DNA from: Papaver somniferum
Lineage: Eukaryota > Streptophyta > Magnoliopsida > Ranunculales > Papaveraceae
Assembly: GCF_003573695.1 (NCBI RefSeq)
Contig: NC_039363.1
Coordinates: forward strand, 129,687,302 to 129,751,301
DNA length: 64,000 nt
Direction: 5' to 3'
Shown: piece by piece, positions 12,570 through 23,999 of the stretch
Numbering within the stretch: the first letter of the stretch is position 1
Layout: every line of letters begins with the position of its first letter
Position numbers and translations under genes: made by a program
Notes under the pieces: generated by a model
What the model was told of the DNA's origin: nothing
The model's input: only the letters and a program-made list of their open reading frames with translations
Databases searched by the model: none

Positions 12570-12992
12570 TCACAAGGGTTGAAGAGCTTACTCATAAAAA
12601 CCCTGTTGAGTAAGATGTGTTAATATTCAGGTATACTTTTGGCATTTGTGTCTGTTAAGTTGAGCTATCTTCTTATCGTCCAGAGCTAAGCTTTTGCAGA
12701 CTCACTGTGCTTAAAGTATTGTTTGTAAATTGTCATTAGGAAGTCTTCTTTTTAATCTTGTTTCTTGCCACAACTATGCTCAAAAGTGCTTTTCTGTGCT
12801 ATGGAGTTTTTCAAACCTTGTTTTTGTAGCAAAAGTTTTGTTTGTGGGCCTTTCTTTTCTGGGTAATGTTGCACTCGAACGGTTATCCATGTTCTGGCAC
12901 GAGTCAACTGTTTAAACCCTAAAATCCCTTCCTCAAGAAACCCTTATATACTTACCTATTGAGTTGCAAAAGTCACGTACGCATACTCTAGG

Positions 12993-13424
12993 ATGGTTTC
13001 TGGGATGTCAAGAATGTCTTATTCTCCATCTTGCTATGGTGGTTTTACAAGAGGATTCATTGACAAAGGTGTTTTTGTTGAGTCCAAGAAGAAGAGAACC
13101 CTTGTAGATGTTAATCATCCGAATGCTTCATGTTATTTTGCCTATGTTCACGAGGATGCTGAAAAGGATGATATGATTTCTGCTGAAGTTGTTCATGACT
13201 TTCTTAAGTACTTTGGGGAAGCAAAACATGAGCTCATTGCTACTCTGAAAGATCTTGATGAGTTGAAAACTGAGTTGTAAAAGGTTACTGTTGACCTTGG
13301 TATCATAAAGTCTTACATCAATGATCTTCGCGGAGAGAATCAGCTCTCCGATGTTGCAATGAATGTTGTTGATCACAAGCTCAAAAACCCCTTGTCTCGT
13401 GAGGATTCTGAACCGTCCATATGA
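12993..13424 (+). pseudogene. Short ORF of element C with one internal stop
   Basis: A frame of 144 codons from ATG 12993 to TGA 13424 is broken only by TAA at 13278-13280, probably from CAA. The second half looks like a helical, possibly coiled-coil segment (VHDFLKYFGEAKHELIATL, then LDELKTEL continuing after the stop). It lies downstream of where pol would be. D has an ORF in a comparable place (27803-28207) with a similar helical character, so both may be versions of an accessory frame of this element family. The function is unknown and I do not call it env. Confidence 0.45.
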
Positions 13425-15149
13425 TTTTAGTTCGTGTTCGGGATAGCACTGGACTCTGTTTTTATTTAGCTTGTTTTATTTATGTTTCCTAGTATGTTTT
13501 CTTTTTGGTTTAGTTGGAAGAATAGCTAGTGCTTTGAATAGCAATGATTGTGACTACGCATAGCTATTATATTTTTCATCTTCTTGTTCTTTTTTAGGTT
13601 TATTGGTATTAAATTCTAAAAATATTTGGAGGATGATGGTTTGCAGTATTTTATCTTTATGATTTGTTATATTGCAATTTGTTATGGGATATTGGTGTTT
13701 ACGTCCATGAACTATGTTGTCCCATATTTTGTCAAAAGTAAAGTCGTTCATGATTGGTATTCATGTATTGATTTAAGGATGAATAGACTTTTGACATATA
13801 CAAAAGTTAAGCCTATATTGTCAATTCTTTGATGGAAGATAGGTTAAAATCTTTTGTGTTCAAGGATTATGTCTATTAAAAATCGTTATGCAAATAGTGA
13901 TGGAAGATAGAATGAATCCTTGTGTATTCCACAGTATTGATCTTCACTGATCCACATTTTATGTAATACTGTGAGTCTCCGTAATGTGTCTTATGTTGAG
14001 CACGATACAACCAAGTTGATTATTTTTGATTAGCTTTGTTGGTTGTTCCGTAAGGTACTTTATGTTGAGCATTCTTTAACTAAATTAATCATCTTGTTTG
14101 GTTATTTAGTTAGATTAATTGATTACTTTTCTAATTAGTTTGATTGTGTATTTCAAATAGATTAATTATGGGTTCTCTTGTAATTAATCTAGTTGAGTAT
14201 TTTCATACTCCGTAAGATACCTCTTATGTTGAGTATATGAACGACTATACTATTCATTTTATGATGGGTATGTTAGTCGTATGCTCCATAAGTTCTCTTA
14301 TGTCGAGCATAATCAATTAAGTTGATCACTTTTGTGTTTAATTTGATTGCGTATTCCGATTAAATTAATTATGGGTGTACTTGTGATTAATTTGATTGAG
14401 ATTTTGAATATAGAAAATCATTCTCATGGTTTTTAGTGTCTAATAAAAATCCTTCTTTTCTTTTGAAATTAAGGTCGCTCTTGTTGTTCCCTTGGGAATG
14501 ACATCAAATGGGGGAGGGTTCTTTTGAACTTGTGCTTAATGGTCATATCTTGAGGGGTGTGCGGCTGTGGAATTTTAAAGGGGTTATCTTGTATCTTTTA
14601 AACTCCTTGATGAATGCTATTAGCTTCGGCTATATGATTGCATCTAAATTAGATGGTATGTATTTTTTTCTTTTAGTCATGAAATGTCACGAAAATTTCA
14701 TTATGATCTCGTTCTTGTACTTTTTCCAATTTTTTTGACAAAAGGGGGGAGAATTAATATGTAGTTCACACTACAAATACATATGGTTTTCGGATCATTA
14801 TGTAAGAGGGAGTGGTTTCTATGTAGATGGAGTATTGACTAAGGGGGAGTGATACATATCACCATAGTATTATTGTTGAAGTTGTGATACAATTGGACTT
14901 TGATACTGTGTAATAATACTATGACACTGTATAACAATGATCGAGTCCGATGCTTTCTCATTGTTATAGCTACGGAACTTCAACAACGGTGATGCTAAAC
15001 TTACAACCTTTGGGATCATTAGAGTACTTGGAAGTGAAGAAGATTTCGAGGAATGTTGAAGATTAGACATGTGGAATAGGAGCTACTAAAGTTTCTTTAT
15101 CTTTTTTTTGTATTCCATATATATTGATAGTTTTGTCACTAAAATTGAC
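13425..15149 (+). other. 3' non-coding region of element C with repeated CTTATGTTGAGCAT motif
   Basis: No coding potential is seen. The motif cttatgttgagcat with a leading ccgtaag or ccataag occurs at about 13979, 14048, 14211 and 14286, with T-rich spacers that also share 'gattaatt' elements. Diverged counterparts in opposite orientation are in the D interior near 27310-27350. Similar T-rich 3' regions are common in long-LTR copia elements. Confidence 0.55.
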
Positions 15150-15160
15150 AAAGTGGGAGA
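15150..15160 (+). other. Polypurine tract of element C
   Basis: aaagtgggaga directly before the 3' LTR start at 15162. It matches D's tract aaagggggaga, with one base changed. Confidence 0.8.
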
Positions 15161-15161
15161 T

Positions 15162-16806
15162 TGTTAGAGAATTGCTCGGTCGAACTTGCATGCGTTGCTA
15201 TCTCAAGCATGTTTGCCAATGTTAGTGATCAAAACTATAAGTCTTGATTTCTAGTCTACTATAGATAAGTCTCGTACTAGGATAGAAAGTGTAGTTAAGC
15301 TCAAGGACTTCATGGAGATTCATCATACAATAAGAAGAACTACTCAAGGAACCGGTGGAACTTCTCGACAAAAAGGTATGTGAAGACTTGAACTTATCTG
15401 TCACTCAAAAGTCTATCTACTCTATCTCCTACTTCTTGAGAGTCGTATGCTATATATAGACTTAGATTATACACATTTGGTATTTCGAGCCGAGTATACC
15501 TCGCCTATATATATCTCTAAATATGTGTTGGGAAGCGTTTCGCTTCGACCATGTTTATCTTAACCTAGTGACCAAAGTCATGATATGTTTCAATCACTTT
15601 GAAAATTGCTTTGACGAGAAATGGTGTAACAACTATATAACATCCTCTAAGAATGTTTCAATGGTTGGAATGAGAATTTAGATTACATAACCAATGATGG
15701 ATATAAGTATTGTTGTGGAAACACATATGTGCATAAGTCATATTCCTTGAACCAAAGTTTGCGAACTTTGTTGATCAAGAGAAACCGGAAGAATGGCTTG
15801 TTGCCAAGTCCGCGAACTCAGTGCGAGAACTGTCGAACTTCTCATCCCGAGAAATTCTGCTGGAGTTGACAAACTTGTTACGTGAGTACCAGTCCGCGAA
15901 CCGGCGGAAAGTATTTGCCTAGACTTTATGCTGGAGTTTGTAAACTCTGCCCGGTTGCTTAAGTCCGCGAACCTAGTGTGCGAACTTAACAAGGTTATAT
16001 ATCTGAAGATGATTTCTGAACTTAAACTTATAAAGACTAAGGAATGCAATTTGCAAACCGTGGCTATAAAGTTCATGAACCGATTCAAGTGAATCAAATC
16101 ATCTTTGCTTCAATTGTGTCTTGTGTAGTACATAAGATTTCAACAACTCTCTAACTAGTTCATTTGAGTCACTTGAACTAGTTATGGTGAAGAAGAATAT
16201 GGTTGGTATGAAATGCTCATATGGCTAACCTTTTGGTTAACTATTGTTGAACCAACAATGTACACGTTTGGGTACGGTTAACAAACCTAGAAGCGTACAT
16301 TTCATTTGTGTATAACAAGCTAAGTTTTCGATCTAACGGTTGAGAAATATTAGCTTGAATCTAAATCAGGTTTTCATCTAACGGTGGACATTGTTTGCTT
16401 TGTGAATAAGGCGAAACCCTGATTTGAAAGACTATATAAGGGACATCTAGAAACTCTGCAAAACTAATCCCGCACCTCACATGTGATACTAGTTTGCGTG
16501 CTAGAGTCGTTTCTTCTTTAACCTTTGGTTTTCTTCTTCTAAAACCAGGTTAACGACTTAAAGACTTCATTTGGATTGTGAAGCCAGACCGATACTATTT
16601 TTATCGTAGTTGTGTGATCTGATCTTGCATCTTCTATCGTACGAGTACAATCAGATTGGTTGGCTTGAGGTTAATATCCCCGATAGGTAAGATATAAAAA
16701 GTAGTCACAAACATCTTCGTATCATTGTTTGTGATTCCGCAACATCTTGTTTCGCTACCATACGATTAAGAATGTTGTGAGGTGATTGATCTATCTAGGC
16801 TGTTGT
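15162..16806 (+). repeat. 3' LTR of element C, first part
   Basis: Begins TGTTAGAG and matches the 5' LTR up to the insertion of element A. The last five bases (gttgt, 16802-16806) are the left target duplication of A. The LTR resumes after 25839. TATA box at 16433-16440. Confidence 0.9.
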
Positions 16807-17008
16807 TGATGCTGGTTTTTAGCTTAGGGTTAAAATCGTAAAACCGCACATCTGACATGACGTCACTATGACAATTATCACATTTATTGAATCGATAAGC
16901 ATGCCTACGTAAGAATAACCAGGGTACCTTTTTTTTATGTGTCATGTTCCACGACAGAACCCTTAACATTGACCGACATCATCTATGCCAAACCCTAATT
17001 CTCATGCT

Positions 17009-17428
17009 ACCGCGCCAAGGCATGCCAACCATGTCAGCCGCACCACTGTGCCAGTGGCATGCCATGCCATCCACGTCTACCGCGCCAAGGCATTCCATTT
17101 ATGCCAGCTGCACCACTGTGTCAATGGAATTCCATGCCAGCCACGTCTACCGCGCCAAGGCATGCCAACCATGTCAGCCGCACCACTGTGGCAATGGTAT
17201 GCCATGCCAGCCACGTCTACCGTGCCAAGGCATGCCAACCATGCCAGCCGCACCATTGTGCCAATGGCATGCCATGCCATCCACGTCTACCGCGCCAAGG
17301 CATTCCAATCATGCTAGTCACACCACTATGCCAATGGCATGCCATGCCATCCACGTCTACCGCACCAAGGCATGCCAACCATTCCAGCCTCACCACTTTT
17401 CCAATGGCATGCCATTCCAGCCACGTCG
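17009..17428 (+). repeat. 70-bp tandem array, six units (5' LTR of A)
   Basis: The block accgcgccaaggcatgccaa starts at 17009, 17079, 17149, 17219, 17289 and 17359 (with single-base variants), exactly 70 bp apart. Units are rich in gcatgcc and catgcc. The 3' LTR carries the same six units at 24202-24616, two of them shortened by 1 and 5 bp. Confidence 0.92.
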
Positions 17429-18400
17429 CACCATACCATGGCGGCCTTCCCTATGCGGCTACCAAAACGAAGGTGTACGACGATCAACGACCACCCTTCC
17501 ACCTTAGATGCAAATCTTAGCCGTCCAAGGTCGCCAACCAACGTATGGTAACCTTTGGCACAAAACCCTAGTTTTGGCCACGCCAAACCGCGCCAAGGCA
17601 TGCCATGCCACATGTGCCAATGATATGCCAACCACCTTGCCGCACCATACCATGTCGGCCTTCCCATGCGGCTACCAAAACGAAGGCGTTCGACGATCAA
17701 CGACCACCCTTCCACCTTAGATTCAAATCATAGCCGTCCAAGGTCGCCAACCAACGCATGGTAACCTTTGGCCCAAAAACCTAGTTTTGGCCACGGCAAA
17801 CCGTGCCAAGGCATGCCATGCCAAATGTGCCAATGACATGCCAACCACCTCGTCGCGCCATACCATGCCGGCCTTCCCTATGCGGCAACCAAAACGAAGG
17901 CGTGCGACGATCAACGGCCACCCTTCCACCTTAGATGCAAATCTTAGTCGTCCGAGGTCGCCAACCAACACATGGTAACCTTTGTCCCAAAACCCTAGTT
18001 TTGACCACGCCAAACCACGCCAAGGTATGCCAACCACCTTGCCGCACCATACCATGCCGGCTTTCCCTATGCGTCTACCAAAAAGAAGGCGTGCTACGAT
18101 CAATGACCACCCTTCCACCTTAGATGCAAATCTTAGTCGTCCAAGGTCGCCAACCAACGCATGGTAACCTTTTGCCCAAAACCCTAGTTTTAGCCACGCC
18201 AAGGCATGCCATACCACATGTGCCAATGGCATGCCAACCATCTTGCCGCACTATACCATGCCGGCCTTCTCCTATGTGGCTACCAAAACGAAGGTGTGCG
18301 ACGATCAACGTCCACCCTTCCACCTTAGATGAAAATCTTAGCCGTCCAAGGTTACCAGCTAACGCATGGAAACTTTTGGCCCTAGTTTGGTCGCGCCTAA
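17429..18400 (+). repeat. About 205-bp tandem array, five units (5' LTR of A)
   Basis: The marker ttagatgcaaatctta (with variants) occurs at 17504, 17717, 17931, 18120 and 18325, a spacing of 189-214 bp. Each unit contains accataccatgccggcctt, the block aaaacgaaggcgtgcgacga, and aaaccctagtttt. The 3' LTR has only two of these units, which accounts for its shorter length. Confidence 0.9.
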
Positions 18401-18880
18401 ACAAAGCCAAAACCCTAACTTTTGTCCGTGCCTAAACCAGGCCATATTAAAGCCATACCGAGCATGCTTTCATACCTACCAAACGAAGGGTTGCAATAAT
18501 CAACGGCTACCTTTCCTCTTAAGATGAAAAATCTCAACCGTCGAAGGTCACCTCCGAGCCGGCAAGTCTCCCAAGCTCAACTTTCCTGACAAAAACAACA
18601 TGCTACATGTTTTCCACGAAAACACTCGAGACATCAACATATGTCACAAACTGGGGGATGCTCATGGGGTATTGGTTTGGCAGTTTACAGCGTGCGGCGT
18701 ACACTACGCCCGTTATAAGACAGTCATAAGGATGAGGTGGTTAGTAAATACAGAGGGTAATGGTGAAACGCTTTCTTTTATGGAACATAAATTCCAGGCG
18801 TTACCGGTTACCACCTCCTCCCATTTACTCATCCGTTTTCCATTTCTTAATGAGACCATAGTACGTTTCACTTCGACTTG

Positions 18881-18888
18881 TATAAATA
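18881..18888 (+). promoter_or_regulatory. TATA box of A 5' LTR
   Basis: tataaata in cttgtataaatagg, conserved at 25457-25464 in the 3' LTR and in element B at 53792-53799. It is a good plant TATA box for sense transcription of the element. Confidence 0.65.
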
Positions 18889-19260
18889 GGTCCCACATAT
18901 TTCCACCGCACAACAAGTTCAGGTCAGGAGCATACAACACTCAGAAAATATTTTCTATCTTTTCATCTTTTAGCTTCCCACTTTCTGATACAAGTCGTAA
19001 AACAACTACTCTTCCAGAATCAACTATTCTGGTCTCAACACTCTCTTCGCTTACCTCCACAAAACCAACCATTCTCCTTCACTTTGTGACCGAAGAAATT
19101 CTGGAACGGCCATTTCTTGGTTTAGGATGGATTTGTACAGATTGATCTCTCGAATCTAAAGTACTCCCTTGCAGTACATTGTTTAGGGTTTAAACTCATT
19201 TCTCACCCACACACCCGAAATTACCAAAATCAGCAGAAACCGTTTTCACCCTCAAACAAT

Positions 19261-19278
19261 TGGCGACCACAGTGGGAG
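19261..19278 (+). other. Primer binding site of element A
   Basis: tggcgaccacagtgggag starts two bases after the LTR end. Its complement ends ...GTGGTCG plus CCA, which fits the acceptor end of a tRNA with G at the discriminator position. Arginine tRNA is my guess, as in Ogre-type elements. Element B has the same site with one change at 45842-45859. Confidence 0.7.
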
Positions 19279-20110
19279 ATTGATCTTTCGGTTACAATGT
19301 CAACTTTCAATCCTCGATCTCATATTTCGACACAGACGTCAGGACGGTAAAATCAAACGATCCGCTCAGGAATCAATGACTCAGCTACCAGACAGCCCGG
19401 TTAACAGTCATGATACAACAAGGGGCGACTAGGGACTTCCAAGAGGTCAAAATCAAACGATTCGCCCAGGGATCGACGACTCGATTACCAAGTGACTCGG
19501 GGATAACTGGGGACTTTCCACAATCGTGGTGCTTCCCACAAAACCTGGACTTGCACCTGACTCATTTTTCTTTAGCAGATCCAAAAAATCGAGTAAGTCG
19601 TTCCTAGACAAAATACATGGTTTAGTATTTCAAGATTTCACAATAATGATAAAACCGATAGCCATGTTATGTTTCATCCTATGTCATCTACCGACAATCA
19701 GTATTCACGTTTCCATATCTTCCCTGGATGTTTGTGTTACTTACAATCATAACCAAAACATCATTATTCTGAAACCATTCATTCCAAATAATAATCCAAA
19801 GCCCTCAGGGGTAATACTTGTATATCAACCCAAAAATCCAGAAAATCAAAACCGTAAACTAGGCGTTTTATTTGCCTTTCAAAAAAAAAACTATGATAAG
19901 AAGTTCAGAAGACAGAAATGCATTCAAGGAAAGTTTTTCAACAATGGCTTGCTCATCTTGGCAAAAGCCTCTTTCGTGCTTTGGATATCCGCCCTCTTCA
20001 ACTTTAGCTTCCTGGACAACTTTTCGACTTCCGCTTCCTGCTTCTTCACCATATCCGCAGAAGGACCTTCGACTGTTTCGGCTAGCAACTTTTCAACCTC
20101 GGAGAAACCT
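19279..20110. other. Interior of element A, non-coding part
   Basis: Leader-like sequence after the primer site. The long plus-strand frame 19526-20626 runs through here and then overlaps the PMD coding strand. It contains no domain and is probably chance. No gag signature is seen. Confidence 0.5.
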
Positions 20111-22690
20111 TCAACGAACCAAGGAACATTGAACGAAGTTTACACACGTGTCACGATGGAACCTCCAGCTCGAGACTACATCCTCAGAAACAGTATTACC
20201 AGTCATATTGCACATGTCGTCAATCGAAGACAAAGCTTCCTCCACACACTTAACCAACGCAAATCGACTAGTAATTTTCTTGGTCGTGGCGATATGTCCG
20301 TAGGTTTCCCATATCCTGGTGTATATCGCCGCGTGTTTGACTGGGACGCTAAATCCCATGATAAACACATGATCCGGATGAGGAACCAGATATGGGGGGT
20401 TAAAAGTGGCGCCCGCGACTGCATCAGCAACCGACAAGGAATTCCTAACGACAATTGCACCTGCGGCCACTGGAGTACTCTCCATTTTCTGAGTCACAAC
20501 GAAGTTTTCATCTTGATCAACATCCATTTCAAGGTCTCCCGGTGCGGCTGTCATGGTTGGAAACAAAGTTGTATCTCCGCCAGTCTCCGTCTCAGAGCCA
20601 TCTTCAGAAACGGCTTCCACCGATGATATCACAGATTTGATATTTTCTAAAGAGAAAGGAAGAGAGGAAAGAAGAAAAAACATGCGGGTGACTCACTGAT
20701 TCGCTTTAAGATCGACTAGAGGAAGATTCAACACTGCTGTCGGAAGAACTACTCTCGCCATCACTGGACTCTGAACTTTCATCTTCTCGGGTTCCCCATC
20801 ACCATGGATCAGCACCGCCACCCTCCGTCTCGAGAAACGATGTTTTCTGACTACTTGCAAGTTTGGTAAATGTGTTCACGCTGCTGAGACCCCTGGGCAA
20901 GATATAAAGATGGATACTCAGAAAAGAAACAAGGATATACGCGATACAACTAAAATCAAGAGGAAAATCATACATACTCGCATATTAGACGAACTAAAAG
21001 TCGGAAAATCCGCTAAATCTGACTGGGAACCATCTGCACGGCTTTTAGACCTTCGCTCTTTCACTTGGGGACTGTCCGCGTCCAGGCTACCGGATTTTCG
21101 CTTGGTTGAAGAAGGATCCTTCAGCAATGGGTGCTCCACTAAAACCGCAAGAGAAGGCTTACCGCGACGGTTTTGTACCACATCATTCACAAACCCATGA
21201 ATAACAAGAAACTCATCCTGCCAGAATATGTTATATTTTGAGGTTGTTGATGGATTTCGTTCCGTTAGAAGAAAAGGGAGGCTTTTGCCCGAAACAAGAA
21301 GACTAGCATCGAGAACAGTTGGCAACGAGTTTTCTGGAACAACTGGCTGACGAACGAGTGGGACCCCTTGGTAAAAAACCATATGTCGAGCCGCTCTATC
21401 GATATTGTAAGAGACTGCTTTACAAGATCCCCGAAAGAATGACGACACATGACCAGCGTGCAGATTCGCATGAACACCATCTCCAACACTCATATCCTCT
21501 TTATCAGAAGACAAGGACATGCTCGGAGCAGGACCAAAGGTACTGATCTGAGTTATGGATGCATGCACCGGAGCCCCGACGCGAAAGTTGACCGTGTGCG
21601 AGTTGTCAAGGAATCCAACCAGGTTTGAACCAACCTTTGGGCGCATATTCGACCAGCGCAGTATCCTAGAGCCACCCCAAGACTCGGGAAGTAAGGCCAA
21701 CGGTTTTGGAGCATACTTTTCGAAGTGCTCCCACAGCCACACTTGGAGAAAGGCGGCATGAATATACGAATCCACTTTCATGTAGCCATTTGAAGTGCAC
21801 ATGTCCGCGACCAGCTAATCCAAGTGTGTGTACAGAGAACCAAGAAACAAGCCGCCAATAGGGAGAACGACACCTTTTTCCAATTTTATGGAAAACTTGA
21901 TAAGTTCCTGTCTTATCTCTTTCTTACTAGAGCCGTCATCGAAAATATCCTTGGATAACCAAAGAGCCAAGAATGCCGCGACATGAAGCGTACTATTCTT
22001 CTGATTTGGCTCCAACTCATCAGGAAACCACTAAGATACCCACCATCCATAGAAGCACCTCATCTCGTTTTCTTTTCGGACAAATCCTTTTGATTTCACA
22101 ACCAGAGCGGCGCGCATTTCTTCTTCATCTACAGACAATTTGACATCGAGGTTTCCTATTACGGGAAGGTTCGACAGTACGGCCACGCTCTCTAAGGAAA
22201 TAGTCATTTCACCCCACCTGCATATGTCCGTGTGAGTGTCCGGACACCATCTGGAAATAAAGGCGACCAAGCCTGGAATATCTTTCCTAATTTGAAGCAC
22301 TGCGGAAGACGCGACATCATCAATAATCTACGCCTTGGTCAAACTGGCTTTTACACATTCCTGGCTCATCATGAATCGCATCCATTTCTCAAAGGGACGC
22401 AACGGACTCACACAGATTATAAAGTCGATGGGAGAAGCAGAATACTCTTTCCTCTGAAAACAAAACCTTATTATACCTCCTGGCCGAACCGACCGGGCCT
22501 CTCCTTCACTTTCCAGACCAGTCAGAAGAATCTACACATACTTGGGATGATTCTTCCTAATTGTGGCGGATGTTGTAAAGAACTCATCGTCTATGTTTGG
22601 CTTGGAATTGCCAACATCTTTCGGTACGGCAGAAAGTGAGATCCTAACGAAAATTCTCTCATGCTGCTTTCACCTTCGAAATAACTACAA
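20111..22690 (-). pseudogene. Plant mobile domain (PMD, MAIL-like) gene, antisense inside element A, broken
   Basis: On the minus strand one frame runs from about 22660 to 20918 and matches the PMD (aminotransferase-like, PF10536) layout. About 22260-22210 reads SRWCPDTHTD-WGEMTISLESVAVL, and 22015-21815 holds AAFLALWLSKDIF and GGLFLGSLYTHLD. 21800-21640 holds AAFLQVWLWEHFEKYAPKP and ILRWSNMRP. A Ser/Asp/Glu-rich tail follows at 20830-20710, and a further frame, 20683-20111, has YTRIWETYGHIATTKK, resembling the C-terminal motif of TE-linked PMD proteins. Four in-frame TAG codons interrupt the first frame (near 22530, 22360, 22031, 21815). The exon limits are uncertain, and a possible donor lies at about 20980 (gagtatgt). 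Host PMD proteins such as MAIN and MAIL1 are nuclear and act in gene and transposon silencing. This copy lies opposite to the transcription of its element. A captured host or transposon PMD gene is the simplest reading. Confidence 0.75.
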
Positions 22691-23400
22691 TAGAAAAATA
22701 CGAAGAGAAATTATTATGGAAAGCGCATGGAAATTATTTTATCATACATGGGAGATCCATCCTGAACGTAAGCAAATTTGTTGCAAAGTCATAATGCGGA
22801 TAGACAAAGAGATGAGGACTGACAGACTCTGCATCACCACCTCATGCCATGGCCGTACCCCACAGCGGGAAGTTGGCGCCCGACCGAGAAGGTGCGCCCC
22901 ACTATGGGAACCATGAACACGGCCACACGAGGAAAAAGAGAAAACCCTAGAAGATAGGTTTTTACGGGAAGGGAATGACAGTTACTAGCTCATGCATGCC
23001 TACTTTTCACAGTAATTGGGGCGGCCAATATTACTACGGTATTCACACCTAAATGTTACTAAAAGTTCATGCAAAGCATATCTACGGCTAGGATTCATAC
23101 CAACACAGAAGAACAATATTTCTAAAAGTTCATGAAAAGGTACGACTATGGTTAGGGTTTGCACTAACACAAGAAAATAAGAAAAACAAGTTAAAAAGGA
23201 AGTGCTGGAAGACATACCCGGGATTCGCTCGTCCGCTTTACTACTTCCACATGGCCAAAATAAAAAAACAAACAAAAACAAAGGTGTGAAATAAAAGGAG
23301 AGGACGGCCCCTTTTATAGGCGTAATACTTAGGAGTTTGAATAAGGAAAGGACTTCATATTTGAGTCAAGTAAGGAAAAGAGGCAATCGGGCCCGTAGAG
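22691..23400 (-). other. Upstream region of the antisense PMD gene
   Basis: Holds a minus-strand frame at 23281-23000 that starts just below an antisense TATA box. It has a GTATGT donor-like site near 23218 and a TATTGTAG acceptor-like site near 22690, so a 5' exon with an intron is possible. I could not join the frame to the PMD frame with certainty. Confidence 0.35.
23311..23320 (-). promoter_or_regulatory. Antisense TATA box upstream of the PMD gene
   Basis: On the minus strand the sequence is cctataaaag, followed by ggggccgtcc, a textbook plant TATA box. It lies some 650 bp upstream of the PMD reading frame and just above the minus-strand frame 23281-23000. It points to a separate antisense promoter, independent of the LTR. 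This is inferred from position and sequence only. Confidence 0.5.
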
Positions 23401-23408
23401 ACAAATCA

Positions 23409-23640
23409 CCACCGTGCCAAGCCGTCCGCGCATGCCTTTCCAAGACGTCTGTGCCATTTCCTTGGCCCTACAATGTCAAGTCGTCCGCGTCATTTCCTTG
23501 GCCCCACCATGCCAAACCATCCGCGCCATTGCCTTGGCCCCACCATGCCAAGCCGTCCGCGCCATTTTCCTTGGCCCCACCATGCAAAGCCGTCCGCGCC
23601 ATTCCTTGGCCCCACCATTCCAAGCCGTCCGCACCATGCC
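23409..23640 (+). repeat. About 36-bp tandem array near the 3' end of A interior
   Basis: The block gccgtccgcgccatt plus ccttggccccaccatg recurs with its tccgcg core at about 23425, 23484, 23519, 23556, 23593 and 23629. Spacing is 35-37 bp after a first gap of about 60. Overlapping frames in all phases (23337-23755) come from the repeat and are not genes. Confidence 0.8.
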
Positions 23641-23999
23641 TGCCTCACCAAGCCGCGTCATGCCTTGCACCACCGTGTCGCTCCATGAATTGCCGCGCCA
23701 ACACCAACAACTCTCCAAGCCAGCGTCACGATGTTCCCTAACCCTACCAAGGTGATGCATGACCAGACTAAGCCGACAATCTTCAGCTCACCACTTCACG
23801 GTCTACACCATAAATAGAATCTACGCAAGGCCGCCAGACATGAGGATCATGAACTCTCCTTACCTCTCAAAAAAGGTTAGTCGGACCTTCCTGACCATCT
23901 TTTCACGACTTGTCGTCTCGAATTTGTCCTATCCTGTCACAATCTTATGCTTACCTCGCAACAATGCTCCCGTTCGGAGCTAAGCAGGAGACTTAATAT

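Larger units (their letters stand above)
16807..19258 (+). repeat. 5' LTR of element A (2452 bp)
   Basis: Begins TGATGCTGG and ends CTCAAACA. The first 20-odd bases and the last 700 or so resemble the LTR of element B, while the middle is filled by two tandem arrays. TATA box at 18881-18888. The many frames here (for example 16944-17507, 17059-17520, 17723-18241) are products of GC-rich tandem repeats whose unit avoids stops. Confidence 0.9.

Noticed and set aside
17009..17428. Regularly spaced repeats that could look like a CRISPR array
   Set aside because: The whole 70-bp unit is conserved with no variable spacers, the array is repeated in the second LTR, and the DNA is plant nuclear.
16944..18435. 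Many overlapping open frames of 60-187 codons on both strands
   Set aside because: They lie in the 70-bp and 205-bp tandem arrays of an LTR and recur in the other LTR. The unit lengths and GC-rich content keep frames open by chance.
19526..20626. 366-codon plus-strand frame in the interior of A
   Set aside because: No domain, low-complexity composition, and its second half is the complement of the PMD-linked frame 20683-20111. Probably open by chance.
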